Assembly (NCBI RefSeq): GCF_050485565.1
Contig: NZ_JBJHBQ010000004.1
Location: 124,001 to 188,000, forward strand
Direction: 5' to 3'
Source: Glycocaulis sp050485565
GTDB lineage: Bacteria > Pseudomonadota > Alphaproteobacteria > Caulobacterales > Maricaulaceae
Length of the DNA: 64,000 nucleotides
Both the position numbers and the translations under genes were made by a program. Below, piece by piece: positions 54,998 to 62,353 of this stretch. The notes beneath the pieces were generated by a model. It saw only the letters and a list, made by a program, of their open reading frames with translations, was not told the origin of the DNA and ran no database searches. Within the stretch, counting starts at the first letter, position 1. Each line of letters begins with the position of its first letter.

Positions 54998-56119
54998 CTA
55001 ATCCCCCACCCACATCACCACTACCTGCCCGCCGCTCGTGCGGGTGGCGGTGTGGACGCCTTCGCCATTGACGGCAATCGCCGCGCCGTCTGATCCCATG
55101 TCCCAGAGCGATCCGCCGAGAAACGCCGTGATCCCCGCGCGCGCAGAGGTGCTTGCCAACCGCCCCGCCAGCGCATGGGTCTGCCAGGCTTCGCCTTCGG
55201 TCAGATGGCCTGCATCGCCGCGCGGCACGTCATCGGGCCATGGGGTGACATAGCCACCCCACGGCGCGTCCCACACATCGCCCGGCTGCAGGAAGGCCGG
55301 TACGGCCAGCAGCTCGGCATCGCCAAGCGCGGCGTAGACATCCGGGTGCCAGGAATCGGCGCAGATCAGCACGCCCAGCCGCCCGGCAGGCGTATCGAAC
55401 ACCGGATAGTCGTCCAGGCTGGCCGCGGCGGTGAAGCCAGCTTCGGACGGTATGGGATAGGCCTTGCGCACCAGCGCGCCGTGCACGCGTCCATCGGGGG
55501 CAAACACCGCGCTGATATTCTCCAGCGGGCCATCCGCGTCCGTCAGGATCGCGCCGTCCTCGATGCGGGCGCCCGCCAGCACGACGGATCCGGCGACGAT
55601 GGTGATCTCATACTCCTGCGCCAACGCCGAGAAGGCCCTCTGATAGCCTGCCGCCGTGTCCGCGCTGCGCATGCGGAAAATGGCCGCCGCCGCGCGGTCC
55701 GGCTCTTCGCTTGCCAGCAGTGAGCCGCCATAGGGCAGGGGATTGGCGGCGATGAGCGCAATCATCGCCCCGTCCACACTGCTTGCACGGTAGACACCGC
55801 GCGGCGCGTTCGCCGCGACGAGCCAGGTGCCGATATGTTCGGGGAAGACGGCAATGCTTCGCGGCGTCAGCACACCTGCCTCGCGCGCGGCTTCGAGGTA
55901 GTCGGCGAGGCGCGCATGGAATGCGTCTGCGCTGGTATAATCTTCCACGCGCATCACCGGCTCTATGGCGATCAGATTGGCACCTGAACGGGTGCCGGTC
56001 TCGCTGACCACTATCGGGTCGGCAACGGGCGCATCCGGCGCGGGAAGCGCACGCCAGAACGACCATCCCGCCAGCGCGGCGATGGCAATACACGCGATGA
56101 ATACAAGCCAGCGGGGCAT
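54998..56119 (-). CDS. membrane-anchored carbon-nitrogen hydrolase
   Basis: A 373-aa nitrilase-superfamily protein with an N-terminal TM helix (about 4-22). The Glu-Lys-Cys triad is present: Glu94 in VFPEHIG, Lys219 in LVRKAYPIPSE and Cys253 in VLICADSWHP, where the Cys-Ala-Asp elbow replaces the usual Cys-x-D/E. A periplasm-facing amidase is likely. Substrate unknown. Confidence 0.85.
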   Translation of the reverse strand: MPRWLVFIACIAIAALAGWSFWRALPAPDAPVADPIVVSETGTRSGANLIAIEPVMRVEDYTSADAFHARLADYLEAAREAGVLTPRSIAVFPEHIGTWLVAANAPRGVYRASSVDGAMIALIAANPLPYGGSLLASEEPDRAAAAIFRMRSADTAAGYQRAFSALAQEYEITIVAGSVVLAGARIEDGAILTDADGPLENISAVFAPDGRVHGALVRKAYPIPSEAGFTAAASLDDYPVFDTPAGRLGVLICADSWHPDVYAALGDAELLAVPAFLQPGDVWDAPWGGYVTPWPDDVPRGDAGHLTEGEAWQTHALAGRLASTSARAGITAFLGGSLWDMGSDGAAIAVNGEGVHTATRTSGGQVVVMWVGD

Positions 56120-56179
56120 GTGACACCTCTAGTGCGTAGGGAAGTTACGCTTCACCAGTGTGCCGGGTTTCCAGGCAGG

Positions 56180-56212
56180 AAAAAAGGGCGCAGCCCGGGG
56201 AAAGCTGCGCCC
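56180..56212 (-). terminator. intrinsic terminator of the PhnA-like operon
   Basis: GGGCGCAGC and GCTGCGCCC form a 9-bp stem; on the minus strand it is followed by a run of Ts. It sits about 23 nt after the PhnA-like stop. Confidence 0.9.
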
Positions 56213-56235
56213 TTTGATGAAAACAGGCCGATGCG

Positions 56236-57096
56236 CTAGGGCGAAACCAGCCTGTCTTCCAGTCCGTCACGCTCACGCCCGCCAAACACTGCCGCTGCGC
56301 TGGCTGCAAAGGCACCGAACAGCATGGCAAGGGCCGTGGCGATAGCCAGCGTTGCGCTGGCCGCGCGGGCTGTATCAACTTCATCGCGGGCCTCTTCGCG
56401 CGCCGTGTCCATCTGGTTGAACGCATTCTGCACGCGCGCCTCGGCGTCGCTGACGCCGATACCGGCACGTTCGGCAACGTCCTCGACCAGCCAGGCGCGA
56501 TCCTCTGCCGTCACCGTGTCCGGATAGGCGATGGCGCGTACCACGAAGCGGTCTGCTTCCTTACGGGCGTTTGCCAGCGTTTCAGGATCGGCGCCCGGTG
56601 CGCGGTAAAGCCGGTCGGTAATGATCGTTGCCGGGGCGGGCGCGCCCTCTTCGGAATGCACCGCCGCTGCTGTCACAGCCGTTGCGCCCAGCGCGCCGCC
56701 GCCAGCCGCGATGGCCGCAGCCGCAAACATGAAGGCGCTGGCCACCGCCCAGGTCAGGAAACCGTGAACACTGTCGCGGAAGAAGACTTCATCGGCGTGG
56801 ATCGACCAGCGCAGGCGCGTGCGTCCGGCGATATAGCCGCCCAGGACAGAGGCAAAGACTTGCGTGAAGATCAGCCAGATAATCGTGACCACGCCGATCG
56901 TGGTCAGGGAAAGCCCGTCTCCGGCAAAGGGCGACATCGCGCCAAAGCCGAAGGCCGAGCCCAGAATGACGAGAATAATGGTCAGCCCGCCAGCGGCAAA
57001 CGCGCCGGCAAACACGGCCGACCAGCTGATGGCCTGTGCAGTCCAGCGGACGGGATGGGTTGCCGTCACTGGCGCGGTGATGGGTGCATCGGTCAT
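56236..57096 (-). CDS. PhnA-like multi-TM membrane protein
   Basis: A 286-aa membrane protein of the type annotated PhnA-like in rhizobia and relatives, not homologous in function to phosphonate PhnA. TM helices lie at about 20-45, 60-85, 112-140 and 245-270, with a helical extramembrane region (about 165-240, Ala/Glu/Arg-rich) between them. AGGAGG overlaps the stop of the upstream 24-aa gene, so the two are translationally coupled. Role unknown; often linked to envelope or stress genes. Confidence 0.8.
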   Translation of the reverse strand: MTDAPITAPVTATHPVRWTAQAISWSAVFAGAFAAGGLTIILVILGSAFGFGAMSPFAGDGLSLTTIGVVTIIWLIFTQVFASVLGGYIAGRTRLRWSIHADEVFFRDSVHGFLTWAVASAFMFAAAAIAAGGGALGATAVTAAAVHSEEGAPAPATIITDRLYRAPGADPETLANARKEADRFVVRAIAYPDTVTAEDRAWLVEDVAERAGIGVSDAEARVQNAFNQMDTAREEARDEVDTARAASATLAIATALAMLFGAFAASAAAVFGGRERDGLEDRLVSP

Positions 57097-57108
57097 GTCG
57101 TGCGCCTC

Positions 57109-57183
57109 CTAGAACAGCAAAAGAATGAGAATGATGACGGGGATCGGAACCCCCAGAAACCACATGATTATCGCCTTGCCCAT
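57109..57183 (-). CDS. 24-aa membrane microprotein
   Basis: Translation gives MGKAIIMWFLGVPIPVIILI and LLLF: a short amphipathic start, a Gly-Val-Pro-Ile-Pro kink and one TM helix. GGAGG lies about 10 nt before the ATG. The stop TAG overlaps the ribosome site of the PhnA-like gene 12 nt downstream, which is strong evidence of translation. The WFLGVPIP-type peptide recurs, as far as I recall, in alphaproteobacterial small ORFs, but I cannot confirm this here. Confidence 0.75.
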   Translation of the reverse strand: MGKAIIMWFLGVPIPVIILILLLF

Positions 57184-57273
57184 TTTCGGGTGCCTCCTCG
57201 CGCAGCTCTGCCACGCCCTGCCAAAGATGATCAGCAGGGAAACGCGAGAGGGAGGTGCCGGTTCCGGGAAGGG

Positions 57274-57747
57274 CTACCGGGCTTGCGCTTCGGGCGGAAA
57301 GACCAGACCCAGCCACTCGGCGACGAGGGCGGGCTTGTCCACGCCCTCTATTTCCACACTCACCTCCATGCGCGAGAGGAAGGAGCCATCCTCGCGCGGC
57401 TCAGCCCCAAGGAAGGCGAAATGCCCGCGTACACGCGAATTGACCGGCACCGGCGCAAGAAAGCGTATCCGGTCAAATCCGTAATTGATGGCGTAGGCAC
57501 CCTCCGGCCACGGGCTCGCCTGATGGCTGAAACCGGTCAGCAAGGCGAGCGTGAAGAAGCCGAAGCTTATCGTGGTGGGGAAGGGGCCGTGCGCGGCGCA
57601 CCAGTCCGGGTCGGTGTGCATCGGGTCTTCATCGCGCGTCACCTTGCCGAAAATATTGAAGTCTTCCTGCGTCAGCGTGGTCCAGTCCGACACGCCCATC
57701 ACGCTGCCCGGCTCCAGTCCAAGGGACAATTCTGTGTGTTGGGTCAT
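57274..57747 (-). CDS. MaoC-like hydratase/dehydratase
   Basis: A 157-aa hotdog-fold protein. It has the hydratase-2 motif FNIFGKVTRDEDPMHTDPDWCAAHGPF with the conserved Asp/His pair (DPMHTDP), and YGFDRIRFLAPVPVNSRVRG downstream. It likely hydrates trans-2-enoyl-CoAs. The start at 57747 has GGAGG 7 nt upstream; longer reading is non-homologous. Divergent from dusA. Confidence 0.88.
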   Translation of the reverse strand: MTQHTELSLGLEPGSVMGVSDWTTLTQEDFNIFGKVTRDEDPMHTDPDWCAAHGPFPTTISFGFFTLALLTGFSHQASPWPEGAYAINYGFDRIRFLAPVPVNSRVRGHFAFLGAEPREDGSFLSRMEVSVEIEGVDKPALVAEWLGLVFPPEAQAR

Positions 57748-57848
57748 GTGAGTGCCTCCGCGCTGTATTGGCGGGAGAATAGGCGATTGGTTGCGCCGGG
57801 GAAGCCTGTGAGTGTGCCCCGTTTGCCCTTTTGCCCGCTCTGGCCTAC

Positions 57849-58847
57849 ATGGCGGGCATGAGCCCGGCACCGCTTTCCAGACGCTTCAGCGTCGCGCCCA
57901 TGATGGACTGGACCGACCGGCATTGCCGGGCCTTCCACCGTGTCATGTCGCGCCGCGCGCTGCTCTATACCGAGATGGCGGTCGATCAGGCGGTCATACG
58001 CGGCGATGCGAAACGCCTGATCGGGTTTGACGCGTCCGAGCATCCGGTCGCCATCCAGCTGGGCGGCAGTGACCCGGCACTGCTCAGTGACGCGGCCCGC
58101 ATCGCGGAAGATTTCGGCTATGCGGAAGTCAATCTCAATGTCGGCTGTCCGTCAGACCGGGTGCAGTCCGGCACGTTCGGGGCGTGTCTGATGCGCGAGC
58201 CGCAACTGGTCGCCGATTGCCTGGCCGCCATGCGCGAGGCGGTATCGGTGCCGGTGACGGTGAAGCACCGCCTCGGTGTGGACGAGCAGGACCCGGAAGA
58301 GACCCTGTTTGCCTTCGTGGAGACGGTGGCGCAGAGCGGCGTGACGAGCTTTAGCGTCCATGCCCGCAAGGCGTGGCTCAAAGGCCTGTCACCCAAAGAG
58401 AACCGGGATATTCCGCCGCTGGACTACGACATCGTGCGCCGCCTCAAGGCCGCGCACCCTGAGCTTGAAATCATCCTCAATGGCGGGCTGGAAAGTCTCG
58501 AGCACGCGCACGCCGAGATGGCGGGGCTGGACGGCGTGATGCTGGGCCGGGCGGCCTATCACACACCCTTCATTCTATCACGCGTGGACTCTGTCTTCTT
58601 TGGCGAGGCGGACCCGCATGACGATCCCTTCGCGGTGGTGGAGGCCTACCGGCCCTATGTGGACGAGCAGCTGGCGCGCGGCGTGCGTCTGCACGCCATA
58701 ACGCGCCACATGCTGGGCCTGTTTGCCGGGATGCCCGGTGCGCGCCGCTGGCGGCAGATACTCTCCTCGGAAGCCAATCGCGACGGCGCGGGCTGGGACG
58801 TTATCGAGCGCGCGCTGGACGCCGTGAGGGAGCGCGCGGCGGCCTGA
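57849..58847 (+). CDS. dusA: tRNA-dihydrouridine synthase A
   Basis: Reduces uridine to dihydrouridine at positions 20/20a of tRNA with FMN. The 332-aa protein has RRFSVAPMMDWTDRHCR, the catalytic Cys100 in NVGCPSDRVQSGTFGACLM, and VKHRLGVDEQDPEE and GGLESLEHAHA of the FMN-binding barrel. An ATG at 57858 is equally acceptable. The TauE-type gene starts with its ATG overlapping the stop by 1 nt. Confidence 0.93.
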   Translation: MAGMSPAPLSRRFSVAPMMDWTDRHCRAFHRVMSRRALLYTEMAVDQAVIRGDAKRLIGFDASEHPVAIQLGGSDPALLSDAARIAEDFGYAEVNLNVGCPSDRVQSGTFGACLMREPQLVADCLAAMREAVSVPVTVKHRLGVDEQDPEETLFAFVETVAQSGVTSFSVHARKAWLKGLSPKENRDIPPLDYDIVRRLKAAHPELEIILNGGLESLEHAHAEMAGLDGVMLGRAAYHTPFILSRVDSVFFGEADPHDDPFAVVEAYRPYVDEQLARGVRLHAITRHMLGLFAGMPGARRWRQILSSEANRDGAGWDVIERALDAVRERAAA

Positions 58848-59659
58848 TGGAACAATATCTGATCTACCTTCTCACCCTCTTGGCCGTCGGCGCATTTGCT
58901 GGGCTGATCGCCGGGCTGTTCGGCATTGGCGGCGGGGTCGTGATGGTCCCGGCCATGTATTACACGCTGGTGTTTCTGGGATACCCTGAACACGCCATGC
59001 ACGCAGCCGTCGGCACCTCTCTCGCCGTCATCGTCATCACCTCTGCGCGCTCTGTCATGGCGCATGCGAAGAAGGGCGCGGTGGACTTTGGCGTCCTCAA
59101 AAAATGGTGTCCGTGGATCGTGCTGGGCGCGCTGGCAGGCTCCGCGATAGCAGGCGCGATCCCGACGCGCGGCCTCGTTTTTATCTTTGCCCTGACCGCC
59201 CTGTTGCTGTCGGCGCAATTCTTCTTCGGGCGGGCGGACTGGAAGCTCGGTGATGATCTACCGGGTCAGCCCTTCCGGGCGCTGCTGGCGGGCACGATCG
59301 GCATCATGTCGGCCCTGATGGGCATTGGCGGGGGCGTGTTCGGCGTCACGCTGCTCACCGTCTTTGGCCGCTCCATCCATGTCGCCGTGGCGACCGCGGC
59401 GGGCTTCGGCGTGGCCATAGGCTTTCCGGCGGCGTTGGGCTTTGTGGTCACGGGCTGGAGCGTTGCAGACCGCGCGCCGTTCTCGCTGGGCTTTGTCTCC
59501 ATGCCGGGCTTTGCGCTGCTCGCCATCACGGCGGTGTTCGTAACCCCGCTGGGGGCGAGCCTTGCGCACCGCCTCAACGCCGCGCGCCTGCGTCAGGCGT
59601 TTGCGATTGGCCTCGCTCTGGTCGCCCTCAACATGCTCCGCTCGGCGGTTTGGGGGTAG
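58847..59659 (+). CDS. TauE/SafE-family sulfite/organosulfonate exporter-like protein
   Basis: A 270-aa membrane protein with about eight TM helices in two TauE repeats; GLIAGLFGIGGGVVMVPAM and LMGIGGGVFGVTLLTVFG are the paired signature loops. Family members carry sulfite, sulfonates or related anions. It overlaps dusA by 1 nt, so translation is coupled, though no shared function is evident. Confidence 0.9.
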   Translation: MEQYLIYLLTLLAVGAFAGLIAGLFGIGGGVVMVPAMYYTLVFLGYPEHAMHAAVGTSLAVIVITSARSVMAHAKKGAVDFGVLKKWCPWIVLGALAGSAIAGAIPTRGLVFIFALTALLLSAQFFFGRADWKLGDDLPGQPFRALLAGTIGIMSALMGIGGGVFGVTLLTVFGRSIHVAVATAAGFGVAIGFPAALGFVVTGWSVADRAPFSLGFVSMPGFALLAITAVFVTPLGASLAHRLNAARLRQAFAIGLALVALNMLRSAVWG

Positions 59660-59677
59660 ATTGAAAGGGGTGCGGCA

Positions 59678-59971
59678 TTGCCGTATACTTGGTCAGAGCT
59701 GGACTACGATCCTGAGAAGGATGAAGCCAACTTCGCCAAGCATGGCGTCCCGCTAGGCTTTGCCACAATGGTGCTGGCGGACCGCAACCGGGTCGATGTG
59801 CTGGATACCCGGTTTGACTATGGCGAGGAACGCTTTGTCACCTACGGGTTCGCAGAAGGACGGGTCTGGGTATGCGTCCATGCACCGCGTGATGGCGCGG
59901 CCCGCATTATTTCGGTGAGGAAAGCCAATGAGCGCGAGACAGAAAGATATCATGGCGAGCAACGCCCCTGA
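59678..59971 (+). CDS. brnT: BrnT family toxin
   Basis: A 97-aa ribonuclease-type toxin of the BrnT family. The pattern WSELDYDPEKDEANFAKHGV, DTRFDYGEERFVTYG, GRVWVCVHAP and ARIISVRKANERETERYHG matches BrnT closely, including the catalytic RISxRKA core. The start is TTG with AAGGGG upstream. It overlaps the HTH antitoxin gene by 44 nt, the usual toxin-first arrangement. Confidence 0.9.
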   Translation: MPYTWSELDYDPEKDEANFAKHGVPLGFATMVLADRNRVDVLDTRFDYGEERFVTYGFAEGRVWVCVHAPRDGAARIISVRKANERETERYHGEQRP

Positions 59972-60215
59972 TCCCGACGCGCCGCTCTCCGATGAAGAAT
60001 TCGAGCGGGGCCGTGCTGCGGTGCTGGCCCGCAAGGCACGCTTGGCGACGGGGCTGAGCCAGCCTGCGTTTGCTGCAAGATATGGCGTGCCGGTAGCGAG
60101 CCTTCGCGACTGGGAGCAGGGCAGGCGCAAGCCCGATGCGGCCACGCGCAACTATCTTCGCGTGATCGCCTCCATGCCGGACGCGGTGGCACGCGCGCTG
60201 GACGGTGCCGCCTGA
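59928..60215 (+). CDS. HTH antitoxin partner of BrnT
   Basis: A 95-aa protein with an XRE-type helix-turn-helix (GLSQPAFAARYGVPVASLRDWEQ, about 53-75) and a short N-terminal neutralising segment (about 15-45). The canonical BrnA partner carries a ribbon-helix-helix, so this is a non-standard partner. It overlaps brnT by 44 nt and probably represses the operon. The enoyl-CoA hydratase-like gene starts 3 nt after its stop. Confidence 0.85.
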   Translation: MSARQKDIMASNAPDPDAPLSDEEFERGRAAVLARKARLATGLSQPAFAARYGVPVASLRDWEQGRRKPDAATRNYLRVIASMPDAVARALDGAA

Positions 60216-60218
60216 TCC

Positions 60219-60995
60219 ATGACCATCCGCTACGAGACCAGCGCCCGCATTGCGATCATCACGATTGACCGGCCAGAGCGGCGCAATGCGGTGGATGGAC
60301 CCACCGCGCAAGCTCTCGCCGATGCATTCCGCCGGTTTGAGGCTGACGAAAGCGCGGATATCGCCATTCTCACTGGGGCGGGCGGGACTTTCTGTGCAGG
60401 CGCGGATCTCAAAGCCATTGCAGGCGGCACACCCAACCGCACCGAGCCCGAAGGCGACGGTCCGATGGGCCCCAGCCGCATGATGCTCTCCAAGCCCGTT
60501 ATTGCCGCAGTGGAAGGCCATGCGGTCGCGGGCGGGCTTGAGCTGGCCTTGTGGTGCGACATGCGCGTAGCGGCACGTGATGCAGTGTTCGGCGTGTTCT
60601 GCCGCCGGTTTGGCGTGCCGCTGATCGATGGCGGGACGGTGCGCCTGCCGCGCCTGATCGGCCAGTCGCGCGCCATGGACATGATCCTGACCGGGCGTCC
60701 CGTCGGCGCGGAGGAAGCCTTCTCGATTGGCCTTGCCAACAGGCTGGTCGAGCCCGGCAAGGCGCTGGAAGCCGCGTTATCGCTCGCCCGCGAGATCGCT
60801 GGCTTCCCGCAAGCCTGCATGAGACATGACCGGATGAGCGCGCTCACCCAGTGGGGTCTTTCCGAGAGCGAAGCGCTCGCCGCAGAGTTCGCCCTTGGCA
60901 TGAAGACCCTGCAGAGCGGCGAGACAGTGGAAGGGGCCACGCGGTTTGCCAAAGGCGAAGGCCGGGGCGGCAGTTTCGACACGCCAGAAGAATGA
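60219..60995 (+). CDS. enoyl-CoA hydratase/isomerase family protein
   Basis: A 258-aa crotonase. The oxyanion-hole loop GAGGTFCAGADLKAI and HAVAGGLELALWCDMRVAARDA are clear, and NRLVEPGKALEAAL ends the catalytic core. The Glu expected in the second active-site loop is not obvious: the segment reads RRFGVPLIDGGTVRLPRLIG. Activity may therefore be isomerase or hydrolase rather than hydratase. It follows the antitoxin gene by 3 nt and overlaps the next gene by 4. Confidence 0.85.
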   Translation: MTIRYETSARIAIITIDRPERRNAVDGPTAQALADAFRRFEADESADIAILTGAGGTFCAGADLKAIAGGTPNRTEPEGDGPMGPSRMMLSKPVIAAVEGHAVAGGLELALWCDMRVAARDAVFGVFCRRFGVPLIDGGTVRLPRLIGQSRAMDMILTGRPVGAEEAFSIGLANRLVEPGKALEAALSLAREIAGFPQACMRHDRMSALTQWGLSESEALAAEFALGMKTLQSGETVEGATRFAKGEGRGGSFDTPEE

Positions 60996-62197
60996 GCCAG
61001 CGCATTGCCATTATCGGGGCGGGGCCGGCGGGTCTGATCGCGGCTGAAAAACTGGCCAGTGACGGCTTTGCGGTCGACGTCTATGAGTGCATGCCAAGCG
61101 TGGCGCGCAAATTCCTGATGGCGGGCAGGGGCGGGCTGAACCTCACCCATTCTGAAAGCCTGGACGCTTTTCTGGAGCGCTATGGCACCGCCCGTGACTG
61201 GCTGGAGCCTGCCATCCGCGCCTTTCCGCCATCCGAACTGACGGCATGGTGTGAGGGGCTGGGGCAGGCGGTGTTCACCGGGTCCAGCGGGCGCATCTTT
61301 CCCAAATCCATGAAAGCCTCGCCGCTCCTGCGCGCCTGGCTGGCAAGGCTGGATGCGCTGGGCGTCGCCATCCATGCCCGCCACACCTGGCGTAGATTTG
61401 ACGGTGCGGGGCGCATGCTGATCGCAGGGCCGGACGGTCTTCTGCGGCCGATTGAGCCCGATGCGGTGATCCTGGCGCTTGGCGGGGCAAGCTGGCCGCG
61501 TCTGGGCTCGAAGGGCGAGTGGACAGGCTGGTTGAAAGAGCGCGGCGTAGAAATCACGCCCTTCACGCCGTCCAATGCGGGCTTCAATGTGCGCTGGTCG
61601 GCCGTGTTTGCCGAGCGCTTCGCCGGCGAGCCGCTGAAAACCGCCAGCTTCACCCATCAGGGCCGCACGATACGCGGCGAAGCCATGATCACGGCCTACG
61701 GCATGGAGGGCGGGGCCATCTATACGTTGAGTGCGTCCCTTCGCACAGCGCTTGAGGCCAACGGAAAGACGGTACTCACCCTTGATCTTGCGCCTGACAC
61801 ATCAGAGGAGGCGCTGGCCAAACGCCTCGGCACCGCCAAGCCCGGCCAGTCGCTTTCCAACACGCTGCGCAAGCAGGCGAGGTTGTCGCCGCTCTCTGCT
61901 GCGCTGCTGCGTGAGGCGGGCGCGGTGCCGCGTGAACCGCAAGAGCTGGCCGCGCGCATCAAGGCCGTGCCCATCACGCTCACCGGCATGCAGGGTCTCG
62001 ACCGGGCGATCTCCAGTGCAGGCGGCATATCGCGCAGCTCAGTCGATGACCGCTTCATGCTTAAAGCGCTGCCCGGCGTGTTCGTGGCGGGCGAAATGCT
62101 CGACTGGGAAGCGCCCACGGGCGGCTATCTGTTGCAGGCCTGCTTTGCCAGTGGCGTCGCAGCTGCAAGTGGTGTGGCGGCGTGGTTGCGGACCTGA
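60992..62197 (+). CDS. NAD(P)/FAD flavoprotein of the HI0933/TIGR03862 type
   Basis: A 401-aa flavoprotein of unknown substrate. It has an N-terminal FAD motif IIGAGPAGLIAAEKL, KFLMAGRGGLNLTHSE, ALGGASWPRLGSKG, and ends with GVFVAGEMLDWEAPTGGYLLQACFASG, the family hallmark. The ATGA overlap with the crotonase gene indicates coupling. An in-frame upstream extension would lie in the previous gene. Confidence 0.9.
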   Translation: MSQRIAIIGAGPAGLIAAEKLASDGFAVDVYECMPSVARKFLMAGRGGLNLTHSESLDAFLERYGTARDWLEPAIRAFPPSELTAWCEGLGQAVFTGSSGRIFPKSMKASPLLRAWLARLDALGVAIHARHTWRRFDGAGRMLIAGPDGLLRPIEPDAVILALGGASWPRLGSKGEWTGWLKERGVEITPFTPSNAGFNVRWSAVFAERFAGEPLKTASFTHQGRTIRGEAMITAYGMEGGAIYTLSASLRTALEANGKTVLTLDLAPDTSEEALAKRLGTAKPGQSLSNTLRKQARLSPLSAALLREAGAVPREPQELAARIKAVPITLTGMQGLDRAISSAGGISRSSVDDRFMLKALPGVFVAGEMLDWEAPTGGYLLQACFASGVAAASGVAAWLRT

Positions 62198-62287
62198 ACC
62201 AGACAGGAATAACTTATGCGGAGGGTCAAAGATAAGAATAACTAATTGAAAAAAATATATATTATTTATCCCTATGCGCAGCATGGT

Positions 62288-62301
62288 TTAAGCGCTGTTA
62301 A
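62288..62301. promoter_or_regulatory. paired TTAA element upstream of the receptor gene (N6)
   Basis: TTAAGCGCTGTTAA lies 52 nt before the receptor ATG, in an AT-rich leader. The 6-nt spacing matches the fliQ element and is one short of the CtrA consensus. Confidence 0.4.
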
Positions 62302-62353
62302 CCAACGCAACTCAACTGTCGGGCGAGTTTGGCTCTTCACGGGAGATTCGCCG

